A stretch of DNA of 64,000 nucleotides from Halomonas ventosae (GCF_004363555.1 NZ_SNZJ01000019.1:1-64000); one strand, 5' to 3'; numbered from the stretch's first letter, positions 34,666 through 43,860 are shown. Translations and numbers: made by a program. The notes: generated by a model not told the origin, from the letters alone.

Positions 34666-36438
34666 TCAGTAATACCCCCTGTCGCGCATCACCCGATCGG
34701 CCCTGTCCTGCGCCATGGACAGGGCCTTCTTGATGGAGCGTCGTCCGTCCAGCACCTCGAAGATCTCGTGACCGGCGATACTGATCACGTCCGTGATGCC
34801 CGGCACCGGGGGGCGCGGCCAGGCCTGCAGGATATCCTTCCTCGCCATGTCATCCACGATCTTGATCAACGGCGACAGCGCCGAGACCTCCGGGTCCTGG
34901 CTGACGCTGAAGCGCGGGGTCACCAGGCTGCCGTTCAGGATATAGAGCTTGGACATGTTGGCCGAGGTGAGGTGACGAAGTGCCGTCCAGACATTCTCGA
35001 TCCGCTCCTCCGAGAGGTTGGCCGGAATGGCCAGGGCATAGCCTCCGATCGGGGTGATCGGACGGCCATGGTTACCGACGGGGTGCGACAGGTAGCCGGT
35101 CTTTCCCCAGGCCGGAGACGTCTGATCGAACTCGATGAGCGGGGCCAGCAGCGTATAGCAGTAGGCCATGCAGGCTTCGCCGCTCGCATAGGACTGGGCT
35201 CGCTCATACCACGCCATGTGGAGGATGTTGGGCGGCGAATACTTGAGGATATCCAGCATGTACTCGCAGGCGCGGTAGGCCGCATCCGACTGGAACATCG
35301 GTCGCAGCGCCTCCCCGGTTGCTTCCTGGAAATCATAGCCACCCTCGCAGCGGCGAAGGTTGATGATCGGCTGGCCGAACTTGGCCATCAGGAAGCTGAA
35401 GGTATGGCCCAGGGGCGTGCCTCGCGCGGCGTTCCAGGCGATGCCATAGCGCCCCCTGCCGGGGTCGTGCAAGCGCCTGGCCGCCTTGACCAGTTCCTCG
35501 GTCGTCGTGGGAGGCGCGAGCTGCGCCTCCTCGAGGATGTCCTTGCGATAGCAGAGTAGCTCCGGCGTGGTCTGCAGGGGAATGCCGTATTGCTGTCCGG
35601 CGTAGCGCGAGCTCTGAATGGCGACCGGGTGAAAGTCCGAGAGGTCGTAGGCATCGCGGCGAATGAAGCGGTCGAGGGGCAGCAGGATTCCCTTGGAGGC
35701 CAGTTCGCCGAACCAGGGGAGGTCGCAGGCGACGAGGTCGTAGCGAGACTTGGGGCGACCGGCATTGGCCAGGATCGCCTCGAGCAGGTCGTCGATCGAG
35801 CGGGCAGAGTTGTGGATCTCGAGGCCGAAGATGGACTCCAGCTGCTGCTTGAGGTTGTGCATCGCCGTGAAGGTGGGGTCGGCGTGGATGAGCCCCCGCA
35901 GCCCGCCCTTCAGTTCGAGCCGTGCCGACAGCACCGCCGGCGGCGAGATCACGCGATCCGTCGCGGCCTCGTCGAGGAAGATGCGCCGGCCGGTGTCCGA
36001 CGCCGGATCCACGCCGAACAGGGGCCCCAGCAGGCCCTTGATCCGGTTCGCATAGGCCTCCCACTCATCGATCATCATGGGCGAGGGGTGCAGCGAGACG
36101 GTCTTGCCCGACTTCGTCCTGGGGCGTGACAGGATCAGCCCGCGCTGGATGATGCTCTCGATTCCGCGCTTGGCGGTGCCGTAGGAGAGCCCGGAGGCAT
36201 CCGCCAGCGAGGTGGGCGTCGTCAGTCGGCCGGCGAGGTGGTTGCGCATGAGATGGAGCATCATGCGCATCTCCCGGTAGCCGTGGCTCAGGGAGAGCGA
36301 GTGTTCGGTCTCCTCCTCGAACTTCTCGATGAAGTCGATGAAGCGCGAGAGCTCCGTGTTGGAGAGCTTCGGCCTCGGCGTCTGGGACAGCCTGTCGTAG
36401 GGCCCCTCAGGATGGCTCTCGTCGGGGAGGTCGCTCAT
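34666..36438 (-). CDS. winged-helix regulator fused to a solute-binding-protein domain
   Basis: A 590-residue protein without signal peptide. Residues about 55-120 form a MarR/GntR-like winged helix (TTPTSLADASGLSYGTAKRG, then IIQRGLILSRPRTKSGKTVS). From about 175 it reads as a family 1 (MalE-like) solute-binding protein: GLRGLIHADPTFTAMHNLKQ, YDLVACDLPWFGELASKG, YGIPLQTTPELLCYRKDIL. Such domains normally are periplasmic; here it should sense a ligand in the cytoplasm. SgrR, with a family 5 SBP domain, is the known precedent for the architecture. The start at 36438 has GAGG upstream. It lies between the SDR and a TSUP gene, next to the hydroxyquinol operon, which it probably controls. Confidence 0.82.
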   Translation of the reverse strand: MSDLPDESHPEGPYDRLSQTPRPKLSNTELSRFIDFIEKFEEETEHSLSLSHGYREMRMMLHLMRNHLAGRLTTPTSLADASGLSYGTAKRGIESIIQRGLILSRPRTKSGKTVSLHPSPMMIDEWEAYANRIKGLLGPLFGVDPASDTGRRIFLDEAATDRVISPPAVLSARLELKGGLRGLIHADPTFTAMHNLKQQLESIFGLEIHNSARSIDDLLEAILANAGRPKSRYDLVACDLPWFGELASKGILLPLDRFIRRDAYDLSDFHPVAIQSSRYAGQQYGIPLQTTPELLCYRKDILEEAQLAPPTTTEELVKAARRLHDPGRGRYGIAWNAARGTPLGHTFSFLMAKFGQPIINLRRCEGGYDFQEATGEALRPMFQSDAAYRACEYMLDILKYSPPNILHMAWYERAQSYASGEACMAYCYTLLAPLIEFDQTSPAWGKTGYLSHPVGNHGRPITPIGGYALAIPANLSEERIENVWTALRHLTSANMSKLYILNGSLVTPRFSVSQDPEVSALSPLIKIVDDMARKDILQAWPRPPVPGITDVISIAGHEIFEVLDGRRSIKKALSMAQDRADRVMRDRGYY

Positions 36439-36518
36439 GGTCGCCTCGGGGCAAGAAGGAGGGAGAGCCACAAGATAGCGCCGCCTCGCGCCTGGCGGCA
36501 AACGCGACGCCAACGCGG

Positions 36519-37256
36519 CTACCCCCAGCCGTCAACGATCAGCCGAATGCCCAGCAGGATCAGCAGGCCCAGGATGATCCGGAAGAAGAGCTCACCGCTC
36601 AGCCGTTTCTGTATGACCAGCCCCAGGCGCACGCCCAGCCAGGCCACCGGGATCAGCAGCAGCGCGATGGTGAGGTTCTCGACATTCAGCAGGCCGAGCA
36701 TGCCGTAGGGCACCAGCTTGACCAGGTTGGTAGCGGCCAGGAAGACCACGGCGGTTCCCAGGAACTGCTCCTTGGAGAGCCGGCACTGCAGCAGGTAGAA
36801 GTTGAGCGGCGGGCCCCCGGCATGGGCGATGAAGCTGGTGAAGCCGGCGATGCCGCCGCTCACCCCACCGACCCAGACCGGCATGACGCGGCCGCGGAAG
36901 GGCTTGAGCAGTCCCCACAGGCCGAACAGGATCGAGAACACCCCCAGCAGCACCTTGAGCAGGGCCTCATCGAAGAGGCCATAGGTCAGGTAGCCGACCG
37001 CCACGCCCAGCACCGCCGGGGGAAACATCCGCCACAGAACGGCCCCCACTCGGTGGCGCCACCAGGCCCGCAGGCTGAAGACATCCATGACGATCAGCAG
37101 CGGCAGCATGACGGCCACGGCAAAGGCCGGGCTGGCCTTCAGCGAGATCAGCGGCACCGCCACGACCCCCACGCCCCCGGCGAAGCCCGATTTCGATATG
37201 CCGGTAATCAGCACGGCGATGATGATCAATACAATGAACTGCCAGTCATACGCCAT
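36519..37256 (-). CDS. TSUP-family (TauE/SafE) permease
   Basis: A 245-residue membrane protein with about eight hydrophobic segments and the repeated TSUP signature (GISKSGFAGGVGVVAVPLI near the start; SGGIAGFTSFIAHAGGPPLN in the middle). Family members move sulfite, sulfoacetate or other organic anions. It follows the nitroreductase terminator and precedes the regulator gene by 80 bases, so TSUP and regulator may share a transcript. Possible exporter of an anionic by-product; substrate unknown. Confidence 0.85.
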   Translation of the reverse strand: MAYDWQFIVLIIIAVLITGISKSGFAGGVGVVAVPLISLKASPAFAVAVMLPLLIVMDVFSLRAWWRHRVGAVLWRMFPPAVLGVAVGYLTYGLFDEALLKVLLGVFSILFGLWGLLKPFRGRVMPVWVGGVSGGIAGFTSFIAHAGGPPLNFYLLQCRLSKEQFLGTAVVFLAATNLVKLVPYGMLGLLNVENLTIALLLIPVAWLGVRLGLVIQKRLSGELFFRIILGLLILLGIRLIVDGWG

Positions 37257-37284
37257 ATGACGCCTCGTGATTTCCGGAAGAGAA

Positions 37285-37311
37285 TAAAAAAGGGCCGTGC
37301 TAACACGGCCC
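37285..37311 (-). terminator. Rho-independent terminator of the hydroxyquinol operon
   Basis: An 8-bp perfect stem GGGCCGTG/CACGGCCC (37292-37311, loop of four) followed on the minus strand by TTTTTTATT. It lies 67 bases past the nitroreductase stop and defines the 3' end of the nine-gene operon. Confidence 0.9.
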
Positions 37312-37378
37312 AAATCGGAGGAACCTGCAGTGTCCCGTGCCTGCCTCGGCGTACCAAAGCGGCAGCCTCTCGGCCCTG

Positions 37379-37969
37379 TCAGAGGAACTGGCAGACCTCG
37401 TCGAACTCGAACCGATCCTGGCGCGGGAAGAGCGCCGAGGCATCGCCGTAGCCCAGATTGCAGAGGAAGTTGCTCTTCACCCGACCATCGGGGAAGAACT
37501 CCTCATCCACGGCCGCATTGTTGAAGCCGGACATCGGCCCGGCATTCAACCCCAGGGCGCGGGCGGCCAGGATGAAGTAGCCCCCCTGGATGGAGCTGTT
37601 GCGGAAGGCCGTGGCGTTGATGAAGTCCGTCTTGCCCTCGAACAGCGACTTGGCATCCTTGTTGTGGGAGAACATGCGCGGCAGGTGCTGGTAGAACTCG
37701 GTGTCATAGCCCAGCACGGCCACCACCGGCGCCTTCATGGTCTTCTCCTGGTTGCCGGGAAGCAGCGCCGGCTTGAGCCTCTCCTTGGCTTCCTGGCTCT
37801 TCAGGAAGAGCACGCGAAGGGGCTGGCAGTTCATGGAGGTGGGGCCGAAATGCATCAGGCGATACAGCTCGCGCAGCTTCTCCTCGCTGACCTCCTGATC
37901 CGTCCACACATTATGGGTACGTGCCTCGGTGAATAGGGTCTCGACCGCGTGGTTATCGATGACAGTCAT
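37379..37969 (-). CDS. RutE/HadB-type nitroreductase, probable quinone reductase
   Basis: A 196-residue FMN-dependent nitroreductase of the RutE/HadB subgroup (HFGPTSMNCQPLRVLFL for FMN binding; NAGPMSGFNNAAVDEEFF). In chlorophenol pathways the related TcpB/HadB act with a hydroxyquinol dioxygenase and are thought to reduce hydroxybenzoquinone to hydroxyquinol. Its place directly after the dioxygenase gene (55-base gap) supports that role; a malonic semialdehyde reductase function as for RutE is the alternative. Last gene of the operon, with AGGAAAGCGAC ahead of the start. Confidence 0.8.
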   Translation of the reverse strand: MTVIDNHAVETLFTEARTHNVWTDQEVSEEKLRELYRLMHFGPTSMNCQPLRVLFLKSQEAKERLKPALLPGNQEKTMKAPVVAVLGYDTEFYQHLPRMFSHNKDAKSLFEGKTDFINATAFRNSSIQGGYFILAARALGLNAGPMSGFNNAAVDEEFFPDGRVKSNFLCNLGYGDASALFPRQDRFEFDEVCQFL

Positions 37970-38024
37970 GTCGCTTTCCTCTTGCTGGATGGTGGTTTCT
38001 GGGTGGTTTCGTCTTGCGATGCGA

Positions 38025-38888
38025 CTAGCGGCTCGCCTTCAGGCCGAAGTCGTATGTCAGATGGCGGAAGGGGACTTCCATCGACCGTCCATCCGGTGCT
38101 CTTCCCGGCGGCAGCAGTTCATACGCCCTGACCAGGGAATCCTTGACGCCGAAGACGGCATCCGAATCAAGGTAGGGATCGTCCTCGGCGAAGACCTGGG
38201 TCACCAGGGTCTCGTAGCCCTCGGCCATCAGCATGAAGTGCACATGCGCCGGCCGGTAGGGATGACGACCGGTGATCTCCAGCATCTGGCCGACCGGGCC
38301 GTCGGTGGGGATCGGATAGGGTGAGGGGGTCACCGTCCAGAAGGCATAGCGTCCCTGGTCGTCGGTGGTGAACCTGGCCCGCAGCGAGGCACTCTCGAGC
38401 TCCTTCTGGACGTCGTAGAACCCTTCGCTGTCCGATTGCCAGACATCGACCACGACATTGGCCAGCGGCTCGCCGCGCCCGTCATGCACCCGCCCCTCCA
38501 CGAAGAAGGGCTCTCCCTCGACGTTCCAGTCGATCGACTCGCCCTGGGCAGCCTGGGGCGGGTCGGCCACGTAGAAGGGACCCAGCACCGTGCTTTCCGA
38601 CACCATGGGGTCGGACGTCTGGTGGTTGATGGCATCGACCAGCATCGTCACGCCCAGGGTATCGGAGAGCAGGATGAACTCCTGGCGCTTGTCGTCGCAC
38701 ATCTGGCCGGTGCGGGTCAGGAAGTCGATGGCCTGGGTCCACTCCTGCTCGGTGGGCTCCACCTCACGGATGAAGGCGTGCAGGTGGGTGACCAGGCTGT
38801 TCAGTATGCTCTTCAGGCGCTCGTCACTGCAGCCGGCGAACTGCTCGATCACGGCATCCGTGATGTTCTCGGCATTCAGGTTTCGCAT
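38025..38888 (-). CDS. hydroxyquinol 1,2-dioxygenase
   Basis: A 287-residue intradiol dioxygenase with the N-terminal helical dimer domain (SLVTHLHAFIREVEPTEQEW) and iron ligands Tyr158 (GFYDVQ), Tyr191 (SPYPIP), His215 and His217 (RPAHVHFM). The helical domain (GQMCDDKRQEFILLSDTLGV) and SESTVLGPFYV match hydroxyquinol 1,2-dioxygenases, which open 1,2,4-trihydroxybenzene to maleylacetate. Maleylacetate reductase three genes upstream confirms the route. It starts four bases after the dehydrogenase stop. The source of hydroxyquinol is not encoded in any obvious form. Confidence 0.92.
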   Translation of the reverse strand: MRNLNAENITDAVIEQFAGCSDERLKSILNSLVTHLHAFIREVEPTEQEWTQAIDFLTRTGQMCDDKRQEFILLSDTLGVTMLVDAINHQTSDPMVSESTVLGPFYVADPPQAAQGESIDWNVEGEPFFVEGRVHDGRGEPLANVVVDVWQSDSEGFYDVQKELESASLRARFTTDDQGRYAFWTVTPSPYPIPTDGPVGQMLEITGRHPYRPAHVHFMLMAEGYETLVTQVFAEDDPYLDSDAVFGVKDSLVRAYELLPPGRAPDGRSMEVPFRHLTYDFGLKASR

Positions 38889-38892
38889 GGGG

Positions 38893-39795
38893 TCATTTCC
38901 TCTCGATGGCCGGCAGCCCGGAGAGGCGCTCGGTATGGTGGATCGTGGCGATGTAGTCATCCTCACCATGCCCCGTGCCGATCAGCGAGCTGTAGGCCTC
39001 GCGCATCTGGGCGGCCAGGGGTACGGCGACACCGTCCCCATGGGCACAGCCGAGGATCAGGTCCAGGTCCTTGGCCATCTGGGCAGCCGAGAAGGTGGAG
39101 GTGAAGTCGCGGTCCTTCAGCGGCTGGGTCTTGTACTTGACCATCGGCGAGCCCACGGCGCTGTCGGCCATCAGGTCCAGCATCGCCTCCCAGCCGATGT
39201 TGCCCTTGCGGGCCATCGCCAGGGCCTCGCCCATCATCCCGGCGCTCACCGCGATCATCAGGTTGATCGCCAGCTTGGCGTAGCGCGCCTGCTCCTCGTC
39301 ACCGAGCCAGTACTGGGCCTTGGTGAAGGTGGCCATCACCGGCACGGCCTCATCCAGTGCCTCGCGCGGCCCGGAGACCATGGCCGACAGGGTGCCGGAC
39401 TCGGCGGCGACCGGGTTGCCCGACACCGGACTGCGCAGGTAGGCGATGCCCCGCTCCTCGGCGGCGGCGGCCACCCTGGCGGAGGCCTCGATGCTGACGG
39501 TGCTGGTCTCGACCAGCACGCTGCCCGGGGCCAGCTTCGCCAGCAACTGGCCGCTCTCCAGCGTCAGGCCGAGCAGCGCCCGGTCATCGGGAATCGAGAC
39601 GAAGACCAGGCGGCAGCCCTCGACGGCAGAGGCCAGGTCATCGTGTGCCGTGATGCCGACCTGTTCGGCCAGCGCCATCCGCTCGGCGCTGAGGTCGAAT
39701 CCCTGGACGGGATAGCCGGCCGCGGCGATCCGCGTTGCCATGGGCAAGCCCAGCTTGCCAAGGCCAACCCAGGCTACCTTGGTGGTGGTTGTCAT
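38893..39795 (-). CDS. beta-hydroxyacid dehydrogenase family oxidoreductase
   Basis: A 300-residue NAD(P)-dependent enzyme of the 3-hydroxyisobutyrate/6-phosphogluconate type: VGLGKLGLPMA (coenzyme loop, about 10-20), SPVSGNPVAAESGTLSAMVS (substrate loop) and the catalytic lysine in ARYAKLAINLM. It oxidises a 2- or 3-hydroxy acid or reduces the matching semialdehyde. Its ATG overlaps the amidohydrolase stop by four bases. Not a standard hydroxyquinol-pathway enzyme; it probably acts in the upstream conversion of the imported compound. Confidence 0.85.
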   Translation of the reverse strand: MTTTTKVAWVGLGKLGLPMATRIAAAGYPVQGFDLSAERMALAEQVGITAHDDLASAVEGCRLVFVSIPDDRALLGLTLESGQLLAKLAPGSVLVETSTVSIEASARVAAAAEERGIAYLRSPVSGNPVAAESGTLSAMVSGPREALDEAVPVMATFTKAQYWLGDEEQARYAKLAINLMIAVSAGMMGEALAMARKGNIGWEAMLDLMADSAVGSPMVKYKTQPLKDRDFTSTFSAAQMAKDLDLILGCAHGDGVAVPLAAQMREAYSSLIGTGHGEDDYIATIHHTERLSGLPAIERK

Positions 39796-41156
39796 TGTGA
39801 CGCCCCCTCTTGTTGGCGTGACTGAAGCTCGGCGTAGATGCGGTGACCGGAGGCTGCCAGGTGGCTGATCCCCTCCTCGACGTCCGCCAGCAGCTTGCCG
39901 TGTCGCTTGTGGAACTCTCCCGCCACCATGACGCTGTCGACATTGGCGAGACTCGCCTGCATGACCACGGTCGAGACCGGATCGCTGACCGGCTGCATGT
40001 TCAGCCGACCGCTGTCCAGCAGCACGATGTCGGCCTGCTTGCCCGGCGTCAGGCTGCCGATGCGGTCCTCGAGCCCGAGGGCGCGGGCACCGTCGAGGGT
40101 GATCCACTGAAGCGCCTCACGGGTGCGGATGGTCGAGGTGTCGGGAATGCTGCCCTGCTCGCGCCGCGAGGCATCGTTGTCCAGCGAACGCTGCATGCCC
40201 AGCGCCATCCGGGCCACCGTGAACATGTCCCCGGAGATCACCGATTCGAGATCCACCCCCAGGGAGACGACGCCGCCGTGCCGGCGAACGTGGCCGGTGA
40301 TCGGGAAGCCATGCCCCTGGGTCATCTCGTTCTCGGGGGCGATGGAGAAGGTCACGCCCTTCTCGCAGAACCGCGCCAGTTGCCCGTCGGTGAGACTCTG
40401 CCCGTGCACGATATTGATGTCCGGCCCCAGCAGCCCCTTCTCCTCGATCACGTCCCAGCCACCGGGGGTGACCGCCTTGCCGCCGCCCTGGTGCATGGAG
40501 GCCACCAGGCCGAACTCCTTGGCCAGTTCGAAATCGTGCAGGGTGACATCGAGGGTGGAGTAGTGCGGCCCGAGGATGGCCAGGCCCAGGGTCACGCGCC
40601 CCTCGCGATCGCCCAACGGGCCGGCGAGCAGCCGCTCGACCTCGCTGCGCGGATGGGGAATCTCGCTGAAGTGCGGCTGGCCCGGCTTGGGGTCCGGCTT
40701 GGGCGAGCCATGGAAGAACAGCGCCCGGATACCGGACGCCTCGAGCCCGCGAATCGCCGCATCGGTATGCTCGGGCGTGGGGTTGTTGTGGCACCAGTCA
40801 CCCAGGGTGGTGGTTCCGCAGTTGAGCTGGTTGAGCGCCCCCATGCGCGTGGCGATATGGATGTCATCAGGGCTGAACAGGGTCGCCAGGCCGCGATGCA
40901 CGTGGCCGAAGTACTCGAGCAGCGTCCAGTTGGCGGCGACGCCGCGCAGGGCCGTCTGCCAGGTATGCATATGGGCATTGACCAGCCCGGGGATCAGGAT
41001 GCCACCCTGGCAGTCGACCACCTCGGCGCCCTCGGCGGGAAGGTCCTGGCCCACGGCCAGGATACGATCGTTCTCCACCAGCACCTGGCCATCGGCCAGA
41101 TCGCCGATCTCGGGGTCCATGGTCACCACGGTGGCGTTGGTCAGCAGGGTCTTCAT
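39792..41156 (-). CDS. amidohydrolase of the TrzA/AtzA/cytosine-deaminase type
   Basis: A 454-residue metal-dependent hydrolase with the metal site HMHTW (about 63-67 in LVNAHMHTWQTALRG), MHQGGGK, INIVHGQSL and a C-terminal SLGVDLES where the usual metal aspartate lies. Family members deaminate or dechlorinate aromatic N-heterocycles and nucleobases. Segments such as NCGTTTLGDWCHNNPTPEHT follow that subgroup. It overlaps both neighbours by ATGA, so it is strictly part of the operon. It may remove an amino or other leaving group from the substrate; the true reaction is unknown. Confidence 0.85.
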   Translation of the reverse strand: MKTLLTNATVVTMDPEIGDLADGQVLVENDRILAVGQDLPAEGAEVVDCQGGILIPGLVNAHMHTWQTALRGVAANWTLLEYFGHVHRGLATLFSPDDIHIATRMGALNQLNCGTTTLGDWCHNNPTPEHTDAAIRGLEASGIRALFFHGSPKPDPKPGQPHFSEIPHPRSEVERLLAGPLGDREGRVTLGLAILGPHYSTLDVTLHDFELAKEFGLVASMHQGGGKAVTPGGWDVIEEKGLLGPDINIVHGQSLTDGQLARFCEKGVTFSIAPENEMTQGHGFPITGHVRRHGGVVSLGVDLESVISGDMFTVARMALGMQRSLDNDASRREQGSIPDTSTIRTREALQWITLDGARALGLEDRIGSLTPGKQADIVLLDSGRLNMQPVSDPVSTVVMQASLANVDSVMVAGEFHKRHGKLLADVEEGISHLAASGHRIYAELQSRQQEGASQ

Positions 41157-42232
41157 GCGTCGGTCACCTCCCTTGGGGTCGGTCGGCGGCCGGCAAAGGC
41201 ATCGCTCAGGAGGCGATGGATGCCGTCGGCCTCGATCTCGCGGGGATTCCAGTAGGGATTGCTCGTGGCGATCTGGGTCGCCCGGTCGATATCGCTCTCC
41301 TGCAGGCCGATGTCGGCCAGGGCCAGGGGCGCCCCCACGGCGCGCGCCAGGTCATGGAGTCCGCCGGCCGCATCGTCGCTGCCCAGCGCCCGGGCGATGC
41401 GGGACATCGCCTCCGGGGCGGCCCCGGCGTTGTAGGCGACGGCGTGGGGCAACACGATGGTATGGGTCTCGGCATGGGGCAGGTCGAAGGAGCCGCCCAG
41501 GGTGTGGCAGAGCTTGTGATGCAGCGACATCCCGACGGAGCCCAGGCAGGCACCGCACAGCCAGGCGCCATAGAGGGCATCCGAACGTGCGGTCTGGTTG
41601 GCCGGTTCCTGGGCGATCAATGGCAGGCTGCGCGCCAGGGCCGCAATGCCCTCCTCCGCCATCAGCGAGACCACCGGGTTGCGGTCCTTGGCGTAGAGCG
41701 CCTCCACCGCATGGGCGATGGCATTGATGCCGCTGGTACCGGACATGCCAACCGGCAGACCCAGCGTCAGGTCGACGTCGTAGATCACCACCTCGGGCAG
41801 AACCTCGAGGGTGCGCTGGGTCGTCTTGAGGCCGTCCCGGGTTTCCCCGAGGATCGGCGTCATCTCGGAGCCGGCATAGGTCGTGGGGATCGCCACCTGG
41901 GGCAGGCCTGTCCGCAGGGCGATGGCCTTGCCGAGCCCGATGGTGGAGCCGCCCCCGATGGCCACGGTGCAGTCCGCCTCGAGTTCCTCCAGGTGGCGCA
42001 TCGCCTCGTCGGTGACCTCGACCGGGGTATGCATCCTGGCCTCGGCGAAGAGGCCGCCCCCGAGCTCGCCCAGCTGGGCGAGCACCTCGCGGGCCTGGCC
42101 GGCCTGCTCGGGCGTTGCCAGGACGAGTGCCCGGTGGCAGCCCAGCTCACGGACCTCGTCGGCGAGCCGGGACAGGGTTCCCTGGCCGAAGATGACGCGT
42201 GACGGCAGGCCGTTGTAGATGAAGGGCATCAT
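41153..42232 (-). CDS. maleylacetate reductase
   Basis: A 359-residue iron-type alcohol dehydrogenase family enzyme starting MMPFIYNGLPSRVIFGQGTL, the typical N-terminus of maleylacetate reductases. The coenzyme motif is AIGGGSTIGLGKAIALRTGL and the substrate/metal region SLHHKLCHTLGGSFDLPHAE. It reduces maleylacetate to 3-oxoadipate with NADH, which is then used by PcaIJF (or BKACE) encoded in this window. The start at 42232 has GAGG eight bases upstream. It precedes the amidohydrolase with a four-base overlap. Confidence 0.93.
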   Translation of the reverse strand: MMPFIYNGLPSRVIFGQGTLSRLADEVRELGCHRALVLATPEQAGQAREVLAQLGELGGGLFAEARMHTPVEVTDEAMRHLEELEADCTVAIGGGSTIGLGKAIALRTGLPQVAIPTTYAGSEMTPILGETRDGLKTTQRTLEVLPEVVIYDVDLTLGLPVGMSGTSGINAIAHAVEALYAKDRNPVVSLMAEEGIAALARSLPLIAQEPANQTARSDALYGAWLCGACLGSVGMSLHHKLCHTLGGSFDLPHAETHTIVLPHAVAYNAGAAPEAMSRIARALGSDDAAGGLHDLARAVGAPLALADIGLQESDIDRATQIATSNPYWNPREIEADGIHRLLSDAFAGRRPTPREVTDA

Positions 42233-42285
42233 GGTGGTGTCCTCGTGATTGCGTGGGAAGGTCGGGCGCGGGGCGCGTGGGCCCA

Positions 42286-43860
42286 TCAGGCCGAGGCCGC
42301 CGGGGCTGGCCCGCGGGCGTCCGTGACGTTCTGTCCGGTGATGGCCTGGACCAGCTTGTCCTCGGAGACCGCATCGCCGTCGAATTCTGCCGTCACCCGG
42401 CCGTCGTACATCGCGATGATGCGGTTGCTGACACCCAGCACCTCGGGCATTTCCGACGAGATCACCAGCACCGCATAGCCCGACCGGGCCAGTTCCTTGA
42501 TCAGCGCATGGATCTCGGCCTTGGAGCCCACGTCGATGCCGCGGGTCGGCTCATCCAGGATCAGCAGCTTGGGATGGGTATGCAGCCACTTGCCGATGAC
42601 GATCTTCTGCTGGTTGCCGCCACTCAGGTTGCCGACCTTCTGGCGCCAGCTGGGCGTCTTGATCTTCATCGCCTGCTGGTACTTGTCGTAGACGACCTTC
42701 TCTTCCCCGGTCTTCATGAAGCCCATGGAGGAGACACTGCCAAGCGCCGAGAGGGTCATGTTGTCGCGACAGTTCATGCCGAGGATCAGGCCCTGATCCT
42801 TGCGATCCTCGGGGACCAGGGCGATGCCCTTGACGACCGCATCGTGGCTGGAGCGGATCGTCTCGGCCTTGCCTTCGAGCAGGATCTCGCCGGCCGATGG
42901 CTGGCGCAGACCGAAGATCGTCTCGGCGACCTCGGAGCGGCCCGCACCGACCAGGCCGTACATGCCGACGATCTCACCCTTGCGGACGTTGAAGCTGATG
43001 TCCTCGAACACTCCCTTCACGGTGAGGTGACGCAGTTCCAGCATCTTCTCGCCGAACTCGCTGGGCTTGCTGGCATGATCGAGTTCGAGGGTCCTGCCGA
43101 TCATCAGCTTGGTGACCTCATCCTCGCTGGTCTCGGCCGTGTTCAGGGTCCCGTTGTACTCGCCGTCACGCAGCACCGAGATGCGCTGGGAGAGGTGGAA
43201 GATCTCGTCCATGCGGTGCGAGATGTAGACGATGCCGACCCCCTGCTCCTGGAGGTTGCGGATGATGTCGTAGAGCACCGGCTTCTCGTGGTCGGTCAGT
43301 GATGCCGTCGGCTCGTCGAAGACCACGATCCGCGGCGTGAAGACCAGGGCCCGGGCGATCTCCACCATCTGCTTCTTGGCGATGGAGAGGTTGCTGACCA
43401 TGTCGCGGGAGCTGAAGGTGCACTTGAGGCGCTTGAGTATCTCGGTGCTGTCGGCATGCAGCTTCTTCCAGTCGACGCGATTACCCCGTTTCAGCGGCAG
43501 GCTGCCCAGGAAGATGTTCTCCGCCACCGACATCTCGGGGACCAGCGACTGCTCCTGGTGAATCAGCACGATGCCACTCTTCTTGGCCTGCTTGGGGTTC
43601 TCGAAGGACTTCTCCTCGCCAGCGAGGATGATCTTCCCCCCGTTGGGCTGGTGCTTGCCGGCCAGCACCTTCATCAGGGTGGACTTGCCGGCGCCGTTCT
43701 CGCCCAGCAGGGCATGGACCTCGCCCGCCCTGACATCGAAGCTGACCTTGTTCAGGGCCACCACACCGGGAAACTTCTTGGTGATGTCGATCAACGACAG
43801 CACGGGGCTCGAGGAACTCGCACCGTGAGCGGCGTTCCGGTTCATGGCTGCAGTGCTCAT
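42286..43860 (-). CDS. ribose-type ABC importer ATPase (duplicated NBD)
   Basis: A 524-residue RbsA-like protein with two nucleotide-binding domains. The first has Walker A GENGAGKST (53-61), a divergent signature NLSIAKKQ and Walker B IVVFDEPTASL; the second has signature LSGGNQQK and Walker B LLILDEPTRGIDVG, with a degenerate Walker A (GLVGAGRSE). This asymmetry is normal in the family. It powers the two permeases whose genes precede it, overlapping the nearer by ATGA. Family substrates are pentoses, autoinducer-2, cyclitols and similar polyols. Confidence 0.93.
   Translation of the reverse strand: MSTAAMNRNAAHGASSSSPVLSLIDITKKFPGVVALNKVSFDVRAGEVHALLGENGAGKSTLMKVLAGKHQPNGGKIILAGEEKSFENPKQAKKSGIVLIHQEQSLVPEMSVAENIFLGSLPLKRGNRVDWKKLHADSTEILKRLKCTFSSRDMVSNLSIAKKQMVEIARALVFTPRIVVFDEPTASLTDHEKPVLYDIIRNLQEQGVGIVYISHRMDEIFHLSQRISVLRDGEYNGTLNTAETSEDEVTKLMIGRTLELDHASKPSEFGEKMLELRHLTVKGVFEDISFNVRKGEIVGMYGLVGAGRSEVAETIFGLRQPSAGEILLEGKAETIRSSHDAVVKGIALVPEDRKDQGLILGMNCRDNMTLSALGSVSSMGFMKTGEEKVVYDKYQQAMKIKTPSWRQKVGNLSGGNQQKIVIGKWLHTHPKLLILDEPTRGIDVGSKAEIHALIKELARSGYAVLVISSEMPEVLGVSNRIIAMYDGRVTAEFDGDAVSEDKLVQAITGQNVTDARGPAPAASA

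Noticed and set aside
36519..37256. TSUP gene as evidence that the operon degrades a sulfonated compound
   Set aside because: TSUP proteins move many anions, and no desulfonating enzyme is present. The gene is also outside the operon, beyond its terminator.
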